A stretch of DNA of 64,000 nt from Microtetraspora malaysiensis (GTDB lineage: Bacteria > Actinomycetota > Actinomycetes > Streptosporangiales > Streptosporangiaceae). This document shows positions 1-8,862 of this stretch, one piece after another. The DNA lies in assembly GCF_001528665.1 (NCBI RefSeq), contig NZ_BBYJ01000040.1:1-64000 (forward strand). Direction: 5' to 3'. Position numbers and translations under genes: made by a program. The notes under the pieces were generated by a model. It searched no databases, was not told the DNA's origin, and was given only the letters and a program-made list of their open reading frames with translations. The first letter of the stretch is position 1; each line of letters opens with the position of its first letter.

Positions 1-1404
1 CAGGCGCGGAAGTTGCCGGGAGAGTGTGACGCGTTCTCCGGCGCGGGCGGTGCGGGACCCGGTGGCGGATGCCAGCCATGCTCCGATCGACCGCCGCCCG
101 AACAGGTGGTGGCCTTTACCCGCTTCGGCTATCGGGAGGCGAGCGGCGATCGCGGCTTCGGCCAGATCGATCGCCCGGGCCAGGGCGACGATCTCCGCCA
201 TCGCCACCTCAACCTCGGCACCGGCCTCAACCCCGGCACCGGAACCGACCCCTGCACCAGTCTCGGTCCCAGCCCCTGCCCCAGCACCGGCGTTAACACC
301 GGCCCCAGCGCCAGCCCCGGTCTCAGCCTCGACTCCAACCCCGGTCTCGGTTCGGCCCGGCACCTTCCCCGCAGCCGCGGCCAGCCGCTCGGCACGTGCG
401 AGCAACTCGATGACATCGCGTCCAGCCAGGTTCAGGTCGGGCCACTCCGCTACCCGGCTATCACCACCAGCAGCATCCGGGCCTGTGGCGTTCTGGCCGT
501 CACTGACAGCACTGCCTGCACCAGTGTCTCGGCGGTCGGTGGCAGCGTCCCGGCCAGCTGTGTCCTGGCCACCCTGACCAGCGCTCCGGCGGTCACGACC
601 AGCGGCCGGGCCATCACCTTCGAAGCTCTGGCCAGCGCCCCGGTCATCAGTGCCCCGGCCATCGGCGGCGGCCCACCGGTCACCGCCACGCCGACCCACG
701 TTCTGCTGCCGATCGTCCCGACCGGCACGCTGGGATCCGTTCGACGATGGCTCGTGGAGGGTGGAGTGGCGGCCTTGCCAGATCCCATCCCAGGCCGACA
801 GGTCACCACGGTCAAACCCGGACTGCGGCTCGTCTCGACCGGAAAGAGCACCGCCATCGCTCCCGAGGCGCTGCGGCTTGCCCCCGCCGTCGGACTCTTC
901 CCTTGGGGCGGCAGGCTTCGCGCGGGACCGGGTGGGTTCAGCGGGAGCGGGCGCGATCGGCGATCGCGCCGGACCCAAAGATTGGCCTCCGCCGTCAGGC
1001 TTCTGGTCTACTGACGCGTCCGGGAGGCCGAGCAGCCGACGGGCCCAGGAGTGCGTCGTCTCCGGCTCGCTTCCTCGCCCGCCTCGCCCGTCAGAGCGCG
1101 CCGTGGCGGCCGGCTGACCGCGTCGCACGGCTCGCCCCTCGAGGCGCGCCGGGTCGTGCGGGGCGGGAGGAGCGGCGCCTTCTCGGCCGCCGGAGCTGCG
1201 ACCGTCATCGAGGAGCCCAACACTGCGAGCACGGTCGAGAAGCACCGCCCCATAAGAGTCACCGGAGAAACGGTCCGATCCGATGAACGGCGTATGCCGC
1301 CTGGACCCGCGCCGCCGGGGGGACGTGGAAGGCGCGTCGGATGAGCGGGACGGAGATGCGTCCTCCGGTCGGTGCGACAGCAGCACACCACCCGAAAGCA
1401 TCAT
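1..1404 (-). CDS. DUF222/13E12-repeat-like protein, 5' part; C-terminus beyond left edge
   Basis: An open minus-strand frame of 468 codons has no stop before base 1, so the gene is cut by the window edge. The proposed ATG (1402-1404) follows a good ribosome site, GGGGAGG, seven bases upstream. Residues 1 to about 330 are low-complexity (Gly, Asp, Arg, Pro, Ser) with an island SWARRLLGLP near residue 120. Residues about 335-390 are an alternating Gly-Ala-Glu-Thr tract. From about residue 395 the sequence resembles the start of DUF222: helix LARAIDLAEAAIAARL, then GHHLFGRRSIGAWLASAT, and an Arg-rich helix. DUF222 proteins usually end in an HNH nuclease domain, which would lie outside the window. 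The family assignment rests on about 70 residues, and the long disordered N-terminus is unusual. An internal GTG near 1257 is an alternative start. The opposite strand is also open over much of this stretch (13-1014), but its translation is compositionally biased nonsense. Confidence 0.68.
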   Translation of the reverse strand, partial: MMLSGGVLLSHRPEDASPSRSSDAPSTSPRRRGSRRHTPFIGSDRFSGDSYGAVLLDRARSVGLLDDGRSSGGREGAAPPAPHDPARLEGRAVRRGQPAATARSDGRGGRGSEPETTHSWARRLLGLPDASVDQKPDGGGQSLGPARSPIAPAPAEPTRSRAKPAAPREESDGGGKPQRLGSDGGALSGRDEPQSGFDRGDLSAWDGIWQGRHSTLHEPSSNGSQRAGRDDRQQNVGRRGGDRWAAADGRGTDDRGAGQSFEGDGPAAGRDRRSAGQGGQDTAGRDAATDRRDTGAGSAVSDGQNATGPDAAGGDSRVAEWPDLNLAGRDVIELLARAERLAAAAGKVPGRTETGVGVEAETGAGAGAGVNAGAGAGAGTETGAGVGSGAGVEAGAEVEVAMAEIVALARAIDLAEAAIAARLPIAEAGKGHHLFGRRSIGAWLASATGSRTARAGERVTLSRQLPRL

Positions 1405-2112
1405 CTCTTCGCACCTCCCCTCCCGGTCTGACGGTCGACCCTCTGCGAGGATATCGCTCACGCGTTCGATAGGCAACTCTAAGTAGTCACGCTTGCACTA
1501 TTTGTGAGCACTGCGGACGGCATTCCGATTGGTGGGCATTCGTGAGCCGCAAGATCACAGTGGATCGTCACCGGAGGCCGGCTTCCCTGTCGTCGACGCC
1601 ATCACTGGCGTCCCGGAACCAGGCGACCTACAGCTACGGCCGGCAACGTTGATGCCGCCCAGTTTGCCCGGCTTGCGCCCACGCGCCAGCCCGCCGCCCG
1701 CGTGGCGCACTGGGCGGGGCGCTCGGGCGGGACGGACTGAGATCACCAAGCCCTGTTCATCCTGAGTAGCGGTCGCCTCCGATGGCGTGCCGGACGAGCA
1801 TGGCCTGCGTGATCGCATCAGCGCGCCAGCGGACGGGGCGCCGTCCTGGCGGGCATGGCGCGCCACGACGCCCCGCGAACCGCGCACCACGCACCGCGCA
1901 CCGGCAGCCGGAACGCGGCCTCCGCGCATCAGCACGGCCCACCGCCGCCCCACGAACGCACTGCGGCATGGCGCGCCACGAAGCGCCACGATCCGCGCAT
2001 CGGCATGGCGTACCTCTCGCGCCACGAACCGCGCACCGGCACGGCCCACCGCGCGCCACCGAACCGACTCCGTTCCGCCGACACGCGACATCGAGCACTC
2101 CGGCGCGGCTGG
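1405..2112. other. Intergenic region with AT-richer promoter patch and degenerate repeats
   Basis: This 708-base gap separates the 5' end of the DUF222-like gene from the 3' end of the next minus-strand gene. Bases about 1440-1515 are relatively AT-rich and probably hold the promoter of the leftward gene. The right part is filled by the degenerate repeat tract listed separately. Several short frames cross the gap on both strands, but they have repetitive Arg/Ala/His-rich translations and no credible start, so I call no gene here. Confidence 0.5.
1840..2095. repeat. Degenerate GC-rich repeat tract
   Basis: Read on the minus strand, variants of a roughly 30-50-base unit recur. Each contains GTGCGCGGTTCGTGG or a close variant followed by GCGCGCCATGCC or GCGGAT. 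At least five imperfect copies can be followed. The copies are too diverged for a simple tandem array and end about 20 bases before the stop of the 2113-4398 gene. It could be a decayed minisatellite or a structured 3' region. I cannot assign a function. Confidence 0.45.
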
Positions 2113-4398
2113 TCAGGGTTTGCCGGGCTTCCGGTAGACGACGGGACGGTCTCCCCGACCCGGATACGACACGATGAGCAGCCGTTGCCGGACGGCCCCG
2201 CCGTCCTTCGACGTGTCCCATGAGTAGTGGACCCGGATGCGGTAGTGGCCCTTGCCCCGGACCGCGAGGTCGGGTAGCGAGTCGTCGCCCAACGGGTGGG
2301 CGAACCTGATCTCGCCGCTGACGCTGACGTAGCCGACCTCGACCACGCGCTGCCATCCCCTGGTCTCCACGGGCGGGCGCCGGTCGTACGTCTCGGTCGT
2401 GACGCAGAGCGGGACATCCTGGTGGACGGCGAGGTCGAGGAACCCCGGCCCGACGGCAAGCAGGTCGTCCGAGTAGGACGGATCGTTCGCCTCGAAGTCC
2501 TCCCCGGCGATGTCAGGTTCGTACGCCGCCAGGGCACCGTAGTCCACCATCATCACCGGGTCCCGCTGGACGACCCTGGCCACCGGTCTGATCCGGGGCC
2601 GGTGGCGGCGCCCGGTGGCGCAGACGCGCCGCCGCTCCTCCTCCCACTCCCGGAACTCACGCTCCTCCTGCTCGGCGTCCGCCGCGACGTCGGCGGCGGC
2701 GCTCGGGCAGATGTCCGCGAGGACATGGCTGAGATCCCTGACCTGGACGCCGTCCGTACGATGAACGCGGGCGAGCTCCGCCGGGTCGTTTCGAGTATGG
2801 ACGGCACACAGCCGGCGGCCGTAGGAGACCAGGAACCGGTCCGGGAGGTCCGGCGCGACCTTCAGCATGCCGGAGGAGCCCCGCACGGAGGAGCCCCGCA
2901 CCGCGCAGACGAAGGCCTTCTCACCGGTCGGGGCGGACCGCTCGGCACCGCTCTCCCACCGTCCCGCGCACTCCTGGGCGGCGGTGACCGGGCCGCTTCC
3001 GTGGTCGGCCGCCGGAAGGAAGCCCAGCAGGGCGGCCGCCGCTGCGCCCGTCGCCGCGATCCGGAACCGCGAGTGCGGCCGGCCGACGGAACCCGGCACC
3101 GCCACCACGAGCAGGAGAGCCGCCACGGCGAAGGCGCCGCCGCACCACAGCCGCAAGTCGCCGGAGGGATAGCCGCCCGGCATGGAATCTGCCAGTTCGG
3201 AGTCGCCCCAGACCTGGAGGCCAGACCCGAGGCCGTCGCCCGGGACGGCGGCGGTGAGCGCGATGACGACCTCGGCCGCGGCGGCGGCGAGCAGGACGAG
3301 CACCGTCGCCCGCACCAGGCCGAGCGTCCTCCGCAGGACCGAGGCGAGGACCAGCACGGACAGGACGCCCACCCCGGCGACGGCGTCGACCAGCGACACG
3401 AGCACGGCCGGCATGAGGTCGGGGAAGCCGTCCGGCGCGTAGGAGGTCCAGCCGAACGAGATCTCCGCCCCAGGCCACGGCGGCGCGCCACCGAGGAGGC
3501 CGACTGCCAGTGGGAGCAGGGGCAGCGCGACCGCCACCACGGCGAGTGTCCGCGAGCGGAGTGACGCCGGCCCCGGCCGGGCCGCCCGCGCATCGGGCTC
3601 CGCCTGAGGGCCGGCGAGCTCGTGGGCGGAACGCGCCTGCCACACCGCCGCCAGCAGGGCGGTCGCGGTGGCCAGGCCTGACATCACAGGCCCGACGCCG
3701 CCGTCCGCCCAGGCGAAGGCGAACCTGATGGAGAACGGGAACAGCAGGTACGGCACCGCCACGGAGCAGAACCCCGCCCACACGGTGGCCCGCCTCCACC
3801 TGCCGTCCGCCGCCTGGGCGATCAGAAGCAGCGCCGTACCCAGGATCCAGGGCAGCCCGTACAGCCGGGCGATGCCGAAGATCCGCTCGGCGACCGGGAT
3901 GTCGAGAAGCTCGGCCACCTCCGCGCCGATCCGGCTCACCTCGCCCAGCGCCACGGCCGCAGCGGCGAAGGCCGCCGTCACCCGCGCGGTCCCGCGCATC
4001 ACGACGAGGAACAGCACAACGAGGACGAGCCACCCAAGGACGGCGGCGGATTCGGCCCACCACGGGATGTCCACCGGTGCCAATTCGAGCAGGCCGAAGG
4101 CCACGTGGACGTACAGCGCCACCCGAAGCAGGCGCACGGCGCGGCCGGCCGCCGGAACCGGCCCGGCCTGGCGCCCACGCAGGATCTGCCATAGCGCCCA
4201 CCCGTGGAACGCGGCGATCAGGACGAGGAGCGGCACCGGCCATCCGGCGGATGCCCCTCCCGCCTGCCCGAACGTGAGCAGCCGGGCGAGGAGACCGCCG
4301 TCACCGGTGACCAGCGCGATGACACCGAACAGGACGGCCGCGGCCGTGTAGGCGGCGGCGACCGAGGCGGCGAACCACCCGAAACGATAACGACGCAC
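2113..4398 (-). CDS. Large polytopic membrane protein of unknown function
   Basis: This 761-residue protein starts with GTG. About 12 hydrophobic segments fill residues 10-470, beginning with WFAASVAAAYTAAAVLFGVI. The remaining 290 residues are soluble, with several cysteines and a charged EEREFREWEEERRR stretch, and a beta-rich end (YVSVSGEIRF, HYRIRVHYSW). The layout suggests a membrane-embedded N-terminal half carrying a C-terminal domain, whose side of the membrane I cannot assign. I recognise no family. It has no apparent operon partner: the downstream side is a repeat tract and the upstream neighbour, on the same strand, ends 178 bases away. The GTG has only a weak GGGAAA upstream, so the exact start is uncertain, although the first hydrophobic segment begins within ten residues of it. 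Codon bias and length make the frame secure. Confidence 0.8.
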   Translation of the reverse strand: MRRYRFGWFAASVAAAYTAAAVLFGVIALVTGDGGLLARLLTFGQAGGASAGWPVPLLVLIAAFHGWALWQILRGRQAGPVPAAGRAVRLLRVALYVHVAFGLLELAPVDIPWWAESAAVLGWLVLVVLFLVVMRGTARVTAAFAAAAVALGEVSRIGAEVAELLDIPVAERIFGIARLYGLPWILGTALLLIAQAADGRWRRATVWAGFCSVAVPYLLFPFSIRFAFAWADGGVGPVMSGLATATALLAAVWQARSAHELAGPQAEPDARAARPGPASLRSRTLAVVAVALPLLPLAVGLLGGAPPWPGAEISFGWTSYAPDGFPDLMPAVLVSLVDAVAGVGVLSVLVLASVLRRTLGLVRATVLVLLAAAAAEVVIALTAAVPGDGLGSGLQVWGDSELADSMPGGYPSGDLRLWCGGAFAVAALLLVVAVPGSVGRPHSRFRIAATGAAAAALLGFLPAADHGSGPVTAAQECAGRWESGAERSAPTGEKAFVCAVRGSSVRGSSGMLKVAPDLPDRFLVSYGRRLCAVHTRNDPAELARVHRTDGVQVRDLSHVLADICPSAAADVAADAEQEEREFREWEEERRRVCATGRRHRPRIRPVARVVQRDPVMMVDYGALAAYEPDIAGEDFEANDPSYSDDLLAVGPGFLDLAVHQDVPLCVTTETYDRRPPVETRGWQRVVEVGYVSVSGEIRFAHPLGDDSLPDLAVRGKGHYRIRVHYSWDTSKDGGAVRQRLLIVSYPGRGDRPVVYRKPGKP

Positions 4399-4575
4399 GT
4401 GCTGTTTCCCGGGGGGTGAAGGGCTGGAGACGCCCTGCGGAGGGTGCTCGACAAACTAGCCGCTCCCACCGACAAACTCCGTACGCGCGTACGACGCGCC
4501 GCTCGGCGGGGACCCGGCGGAGAGAGTGGCCCGCCGCGGCCGCCCCCCTGTCACCGACGTCCGTGGCCAGTACGA

Positions 4576-5979
4576 CTAGGCGGGCGTGATCGTGAGGGTG
4601 ACCCGGCCGGAGGTTTTGGTCCGGACGGTCAGGACCCGCCGCGCCGCGTCCCAGGTCGCCTCGCCTTCCGAGGCACGACCGCCGTCCGGGAAGCCGGCGG
4701 CGGGCAGGTAGATCTCCGTCGGGCCCGTCCCGTTGGCGTCGAAGGTCACCGTCAGCGAGCGCGCCTCGGAGCGGATGTCCACGGGGACGCCGCCGATCGC
4801 CCTCGGGTACGGCCTGGCATAGGCGGCGACCAGTGGGGTGGCCTTGCCCTTCTCGTCGTACGGCCCCCATGAGCCCGGGTCCCGGGACCAGTACGCCATG
4901 CCCGCGCCCATCCCCTCCCCGAGCCGTACGACCCGGTCCACGAGGTCGGCGGCGCCCGGCCTGGTCATGTCGAGGCCGAACTCGCCGAGCAGGACCGGGG
5001 CGCCGAGCCGGTCCGCGGTGCGCAGCACGTTGTCACGCCACCAGCCGATCGTGCGGTCGGTCCACTCCTTGGAGCCCGCCGTGTAGTCGTCGCCCAGGTC
5101 GAGCGGCAGCGGGTAGAGGTGCGGGGCGTAGGCGATGCGCGGCGCGCCGTCCCGGGGGTCGTCGAAGTGCGGGAGCGCCGAGGGCAGCCCCCAGTTCACG
5201 CCCACCGCCTGCGGCTCCAGGAAGATCCAGCCATCCGGATCCACGGACCGGATCTCCGCGATGGTCGCCCGGTAGAGCGCGGCGAGGGGTCCGGCCTCGA
5301 AGCGCGGGCCCTGAACGGAGCCGCCCCAGGGCTCGTTCATCAGGTCGTAGCCGAGGACCGCGGGGTCGTCCTTGAATCTGGCGGCGACCGCCTTCCACGC
5401 CTTGGCGTAGTGGTCCATCAGCTCCGGGTGTTCGCCGGTGGTGTCCCAGAAATGGTCGAAGGCCCGGATGACGCCCGGCTCCAGGTAGTACGTCTCCCAG
5501 GTGGGCTGGTCGGTGTCGACGGGAAGCCCGTCGAGGTGGGTCGCCCACGCGGGGGCGCCGTTGCCCGCGACGCCGGTCGGGGTGATGGCGTTGCCCCACA
5601 GGTCCTGGTGCATGTCGAGCATGACGTGGTAGCCGCGCTCGCCGTACCAGCGGACCCACTCCGCCACCTTGTCCAGATATTTCGTGTCATAGATGCCGGG
5701 CTGGGGCTCCACCGCACGCCACATGATGAGGAACCGGACGAAGTTTGTCCCCATATCGCGGTATTCGCGGTCGATGTCCGCCTTGGTGAGCTCGGGCAGG
5801 GTGTCCGGGGCGCCCTTGGTACTGCCCGCCGTGTTGAAGCCGCGCAGGATGAGCGTCCTGCCTTGCTCATCCGTGATGACGCGGCCGCCCGGCTCGGGGG
5901 CACCCCTGGTCGCCGCGGCCACTCCCCCGGCGAGTACGACCAGCGCGGCGAGGGACATGATCCACCGGGCTCTCTTCAT
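4576..5979 (-). CDS. Secreted glycoside hydrolase family 5, endoglycosylceramidase-like
   Basis: This 467-residue protein has an N-terminal hydrophobic segment (RWIMSLAALVVLAGGVAAA) that serves as signal peptide or anchor. The ATG at 5979 follows GGAG at five-base spacing. An upstream extension to 6117 is open but lacks a ribosome site and would overlap the divergent gene. A GH5 barrel follows: RGFNTAGS near 46, HQDLWG near 124, the acid/base glutamate in NEPWGG (Glu216) and the nucleophile in GEFG (Glu333). The last 90 residues form a beta-sandwich-like tail. The match to actinomycete endoglycoceramidase-type GH5 proteins is inferred from MHQDLWGNAITP and HLYPLPLD motifs. Likely substrates are glycolipids or beta-glucosides outside the cell. 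The divergent small membrane gene starts about 50 bases away. Confidence 0.88.
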   Translation of the reverse strand: MKRARWIMSLAALVVLAGGVAAATRGAPEPGGRVITDEQGRTLILRGFNTAGSTKGAPDTLPELTKADIDREYRDMGTNFVRFLIMWRAVEPQPGIYDTKYLDKVAEWVRWYGERGYHVMLDMHQDLWGNAITPTGVAGNGAPAWATHLDGLPVDTDQPTWETYYLEPGVIRAFDHFWDTTGEHPELMDHYAKAWKAVAARFKDDPAVLGYDLMNEPWGGSVQGPRFEAGPLAALYRATIAEIRSVDPDGWIFLEPQAVGVNWGLPSALPHFDDPRDGAPRIAYAPHLYPLPLDLGDDYTAGSKEWTDRTIGWWRDNVLRTADRLGAPVLLGEFGLDMTRPGAADLVDRVVRLGEGMGAGMAYWSRDPGSWGPYDEKGKATPLVAAYARPYPRAIGGVPVDIRSEARSLTVTFDANGTGPTEIYLPAAGFPDGGRASEGEATWDAARRVLTVRTKTSGRVTLTITPA

Positions 5980-6018
5980 CCGATCTCCGAGGGCTTCCGT
6001 GAGAAACGTGGACGCCGC

Positions 6019-6024
6019 TAGCAT
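6019..6024 (+). promoter_or_regulatory. Putative -10 box, leaderless start of 6032
   Basis: TAGCAT ends seven bases before the ATG at 6032, and no Shine-Dalgarno sequence is visible. The spacing predicts that transcription starts at or next to the A of the start codon. Confidence 0.45.
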
Positions 6025-6031
6025 GCCGAAC

Positions 6032-6538
6032 ATGAGCATTGCTCGCAACAGTCTTCCGACGGCCGTCACGCTGGTACTCGTCATCGCGTCCGGCCTCTTC
6101 GGCGGCGCGCTGGTCACCCGGGTGGGCTATCTGGCGGTGCCCGCCGCGCTCGGCCTCCCCCTCGGGCCGCCCGGGCTGCGGCTCGTCCCGATCGGGGAGA
6201 CGACCTGGACGGTGACGCTCGCCGACAGCGTGGCGGCTCTGGTGCTCGTCGCCGTGGTCGGGCTCGCGCGCGGCGGCTTCTGGCGCGCATGGGGCGCCTT
6301 CCTCGCGGGCGCCGTGCTCGCCGACCTGCTGCGGGCCGTCGTGCTCGCGCAGACGGCGTCCGCTGGCCTCGGCGCGTACGCCGGATATCTGGCGGGCGCG
6401 CTCGTGACCGGGCTGATATGGGGCGTCGCGCTCGGCTGGCTCCCCGGCCTGGCCGCCCTGCCACGCGGGAAGGAGCGCGCGCGGACCGCCCGGCACACCG
6501 CCCGGTCCTCTCGCGAGGCCGCCCAGGAAGGCGTTTGA
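6032..6538 (+). CDS. Small four-helix membrane protein
   Basis: A 168-residue protein with four hydrophobic segments: about 10-30, 57-80, 86-107 and 117-138. It ends in a basic tail rich in Arg and Ala. No domain is recognised. The ATG at 6032 is chosen because a TAGCAT box lies seven bases upstream; an in-frame ATG at 6023 is possible but overlaps that box. A longer frame to 5693 is open only because it runs antisense through the signal-peptide end of the GH5 gene. It is divergently arranged with the GH5 gene, sharing a very short (about 50 base) intergenic region, so the two may be co-regulated. Confidence 0.65.
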   Translation: MSIARNSLPTAVTLVLVIASGLFGGALVTRVGYLAVPAALGLPLGPPGLRLVPIGETTWTVTLADSVAALVLVAVVGLARGGFWRAWGAFLAGAVLADLLRAVVLAQTASAGLGAYAGYLAGALVTGLIWGVALGWLPGLAALPRGKERARTARHTARSSREAAQEGV

Positions 6539-6628
6539 GCGGCCCTCGTCACTCGGAGACGGTGCCGCGGGCGGCATCCGGCGATCACCACCGCGGCGCG
6601 CCGCCGCGAGCGCGACGGCCGCCCGCGT

Positions 6629-7288
6629 TCACGTCTTGTTCAGGGTCTTGTTCAGGTAGGTGAGGACGGCGAGGACACGGCGGTTGCTGCTCTCGTCATC
6701 GCTGATCCCGAGCTTGCCGAACATGGAGGTCGTGTACTTGCTGATGGCGCTCTCACTGAGGAAGAGCCGCTGGCCGATGGCCTGGTTGGACAGTCCTTCG
6801 GCCATGAGGCCGAGCACGGCGTGTTCGCGTTCGGTGAGCTGTTCAAGCCGTCGGCTGGAGGATCCACTGGACAGCAATTTGGTGATGACGGCCGGGTCCA
6901 TGGCGGTCCCGCCGCCGGCGACGCGTTCCAGGGCATCGATGAACTGATCGGCGTCGAACACGCTGTCTTTGAGGAAGTACCCGACGCCGCCGGCGCCGTC
7001 GGCCAGGAGTTCGCGGGCATACAGCTGTTCGACGTGCTGGGAAAGGATCAGGACCGGCAGTCCGGGCAGTTCCCGGCGGGCGGCAAGGGCCGCCTGCAGG
7101 CCCTCATCCGACTGGGTCGGCGGCATGCGGACGTCGACGACGGACACGTCCGGCCGCCATGTCCGCAGCGCGTCGAGCGTCTCGGGTCCGGTGGTCGCCG
7201 TCGCCACCACCTGGTGTCCGTACGCCTCCAGGAGGCGGACCATCCCGTCGCGCAGGAGGTAGAGGTCTTCGGCTACAACGATTCGCAT
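6629..7288 (-). CDS. NarL/FixJ-type response regulator
   Basis: A 219-residue cytoplasmic regulator. The receiver domain spans about 1-120: acidic pair EDL at 7-8, phosphoacceptor Asp52 in VVDVRMP, conserved Lys in FLKDSV near 106. A LuxR-type helix-turn-helix occupies about 148-205 (LTEREHAVLGLMAEGLSNQAIGQRL). The start codon overlaps the last 16 bases of the upstream histidine kinase gene, so the two are translationally coupled and form one two-component system. The recognition helix region (SESAISKYTTSMFGKLG) is atypical: LuxR domains usually have TVKxHVxxIxxKLG, here changed to AISKYTTSMFGKLG, a variant known in actinomycete regulators of this type. The target is not obvious; the nearest transcription unit is the ECF sigma factor gene across the promoter region. 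Confidence 0.93.
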   Translation of the reverse strand: MRIVVAEDLYLLRDGMVRLLEAYGHQVVATATTGPETLDALRTWRPDVSVVDVRMPPTQSDEGLQAALAARRELPGLPVLILSQHVEQLYARELLADGAGGVGYFLKDSVFDADQFIDALERVAGGGTAMDPAVITKLLSSGSSSRRLEQLTEREHAVLGLMAEGLSNQAIGQRLFLSESAISKYTTSMFGKLGISDDESSNRRVLAVLTYLNKTLNKT

Positions 7289-8532
7289 GGCAGCATCATC
7301 CTCACTCGGGTCGGGCCGCCCGCCGGGCTGGTGACCTCCACGGTGCCGTCGAAGACCGCGAGGCGGCGGCGTAGCCCATCGAGTCCACCCCCGGGTCGCA
7401 CGTCGGCCCCGCCCCGGCCGTCGTCCTCCACATCGACGACGATGCCGGTGCCGTCCCGGGCGATGGAGATCCGCGCCCGGGACGCGTGGGCGTGCTTGAC
7501 CGCGTTGGTCAGCAGTTCGGCGACTCCGAAGTACAGGGCGGCCTCGATCGGCGGGTCGAGGCGGAGCTGAACGTCGGCGCTGACCGCCGCTTCGAGCGGG
7601 CTGTCCAAGGCGAGGGCGCGGACGGCGTCGACGAGCCCTCGCTCGTTCAGCACCGGCGGGCTGATGCCCCTGACCAGGTCGCGAAGCTCGGTCAGCGACG
7701 TGGCGGCGCCGGCCCGCGCGTCCCGCAGCAGCGCCCTGGCCTGGTCGAGGTCGGTTTCCATCAGCTTCTCCGCGGTCGCCAAGGAGAGCCCGAGCGCGAC
7801 CAGGCGTGCCTGCGCTCCGTCGTGCAGGTCCCGCTCGATCCGGCGGATCTCGGCGGCCTGCGCGACCGTGGCGTCCGCGCGCTGGGCCGTCAGCTCGGCC
7901 ACCCGGTCCTGCAGTGCCATCGCGGGCGACGCGCGCAGGAAGCGAACGGCTACCGGCTCGATGGACCGCCAGGCGTACGGCGCGCCGGCGATGGCCACCA
8001 CCGCGCCGAGCGCCCCGGCAAGGACCGCGGGGAACCCCGGGTGGCCGAACCCGAGGACCGCCGCCACGACTCCGGCCGGCGGGATCGCGCAGATCACTCC
8101 CATGGTGATCGGTGCGATCGCCGTGAACCGCAGGTCACGCCAGGTGGCGGGATCGCGCCACCGGGTCCGCCACTGCTGATCCATGCGGGCGTCCCGGCTG
8201 GTGCGCTCGTAGGAGTATCCGTTCCACCAGTACCCGGTCGCCATCTGCGTCACCGGCCCGGGCTGCCGATATCCGCCGGGGATGACGGTGCCCGTCCACT
8301 TCGCGACGAGGGAGCGGACCATTCGGCACACGGGGCGGGACAGGGCGAGCGTGCCGATACACGCCCACAGGAACGGCACTATCCCGGACCACGGGTCTCC
8401 ATCCCACCACCAGATCCACAGCACCGCGGCAGCGGCCCACACGGCGGGGACCAGCATGCTGACGACCACCACGGCGCACGCTCGCACGAACCCCGCGCAA
8501 GCGCTCGCCGACCACGACACCAGCTGCCTCAT
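7273..8532 (-). CDS. NarL-family sensor histidine kinase
   Basis: A 419-residue membrane kinase. Two hydrophobic segments (about 15-40 and 50-65) and two more near 137-160 and 168-185 flank an internal tryptophan-rich stretch (GYWWNGYSYER), a pattern of the putative sensor domain found in actinomycete kinases. The dimerisation and phosphoacceptor helix is RRIERDLHDGAQARL, with His237. The ATPase domain follows: ELLTNAVKHAHA (N box) and VEDDGRGG (G1). The ATG has AGAAGGA upstream. It overlaps the response regulator gene by 16 bases. The signal sensed is unknown. Confidence 0.92.
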   Translation of the reverse strand: MRQLVSWSASACAGFVRACAVVVVSMLVPAVWAAAAVLWIWWWDGDPWSGIVPFLWACIGTLALSRPVCRMVRSLVAKWTGTVIPGGYRQPGPVTQMATGYWWNGYSYERTSRDARMDQQWRTRWRDPATWRDLRFTAIAPITMGVICAIPPAGVVAAVLGFGHPGFPAVLAGALGAVVAIAGAPYAWRSIEPVAVRFLRASPAMALQDRVAELTAQRADATVAQAAEIRRIERDLHDGAQARLVALGLSLATAEKLMETDLDQARALLRDARAGAATSLTELRDLVRGISPPVLNERGLVDAVRALALDSPLEAAVSADVQLRLDPPIEAALYFGVAELLTNAVKHAHASRARISIARDGTGIVVDVEDDGRGGADVRPGGGLDGLRRRLAVFDGTVEVTSPAGGPTRVRMMLPCESL

Positions 8533-8862
8533 GAACCGTCCTTCTCATTCCATGACCCCGACCGTGGCATCCGCGCGTCCTGAAATGCGGCGATCTGACC
8601 GATACGGCGTGGTGTCTACTGTGCACCGTGCCGGAGCATGATCCGCCCGAGTGGGCCCGGAAGTGGGTCTGGCCCCACCCAGCCGTACGTCCAGGCCGAT
8701 CCGCGCCATCCACGCACTCCCTGACGTCGGCACCACGCCAGGCAACACGAGGGAAGATTCCCCAGGTCAGACCGATGCGGTGACCGTGCTTCGCACGCTG
8801 ATTCGGGAACCGTGAACCCGCCCCGCCTCTCCCCCGACTGTCCTCATTGACGGGAGGACGAC
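8533..8862. other. Divergent promoter region; possible 51-codon leader frame
   Basis: The region lies between the kinase gene (leftward) and the sigma factor gene (rightward). On the plus strand TACTGT at 8617-8622 stands five bases before a GTG (8628) that opens a 51-codon frame ending at 8783. Its translation begins PEHDPPEWARKWVWPHP, with three tryptophans in four codon steps. It could be a leaderless small protein or leader peptide, but nothing else supports it, so it is not called as a gene. Confidence 0.3.

Noticed and set aside
13-1014. 333-codon plus-strand frame
   Set aside because: It is antisense to the DUF222-like gene and its translation is biased Gly/Pro/Ser text without a recognisable domain or ribosome site.
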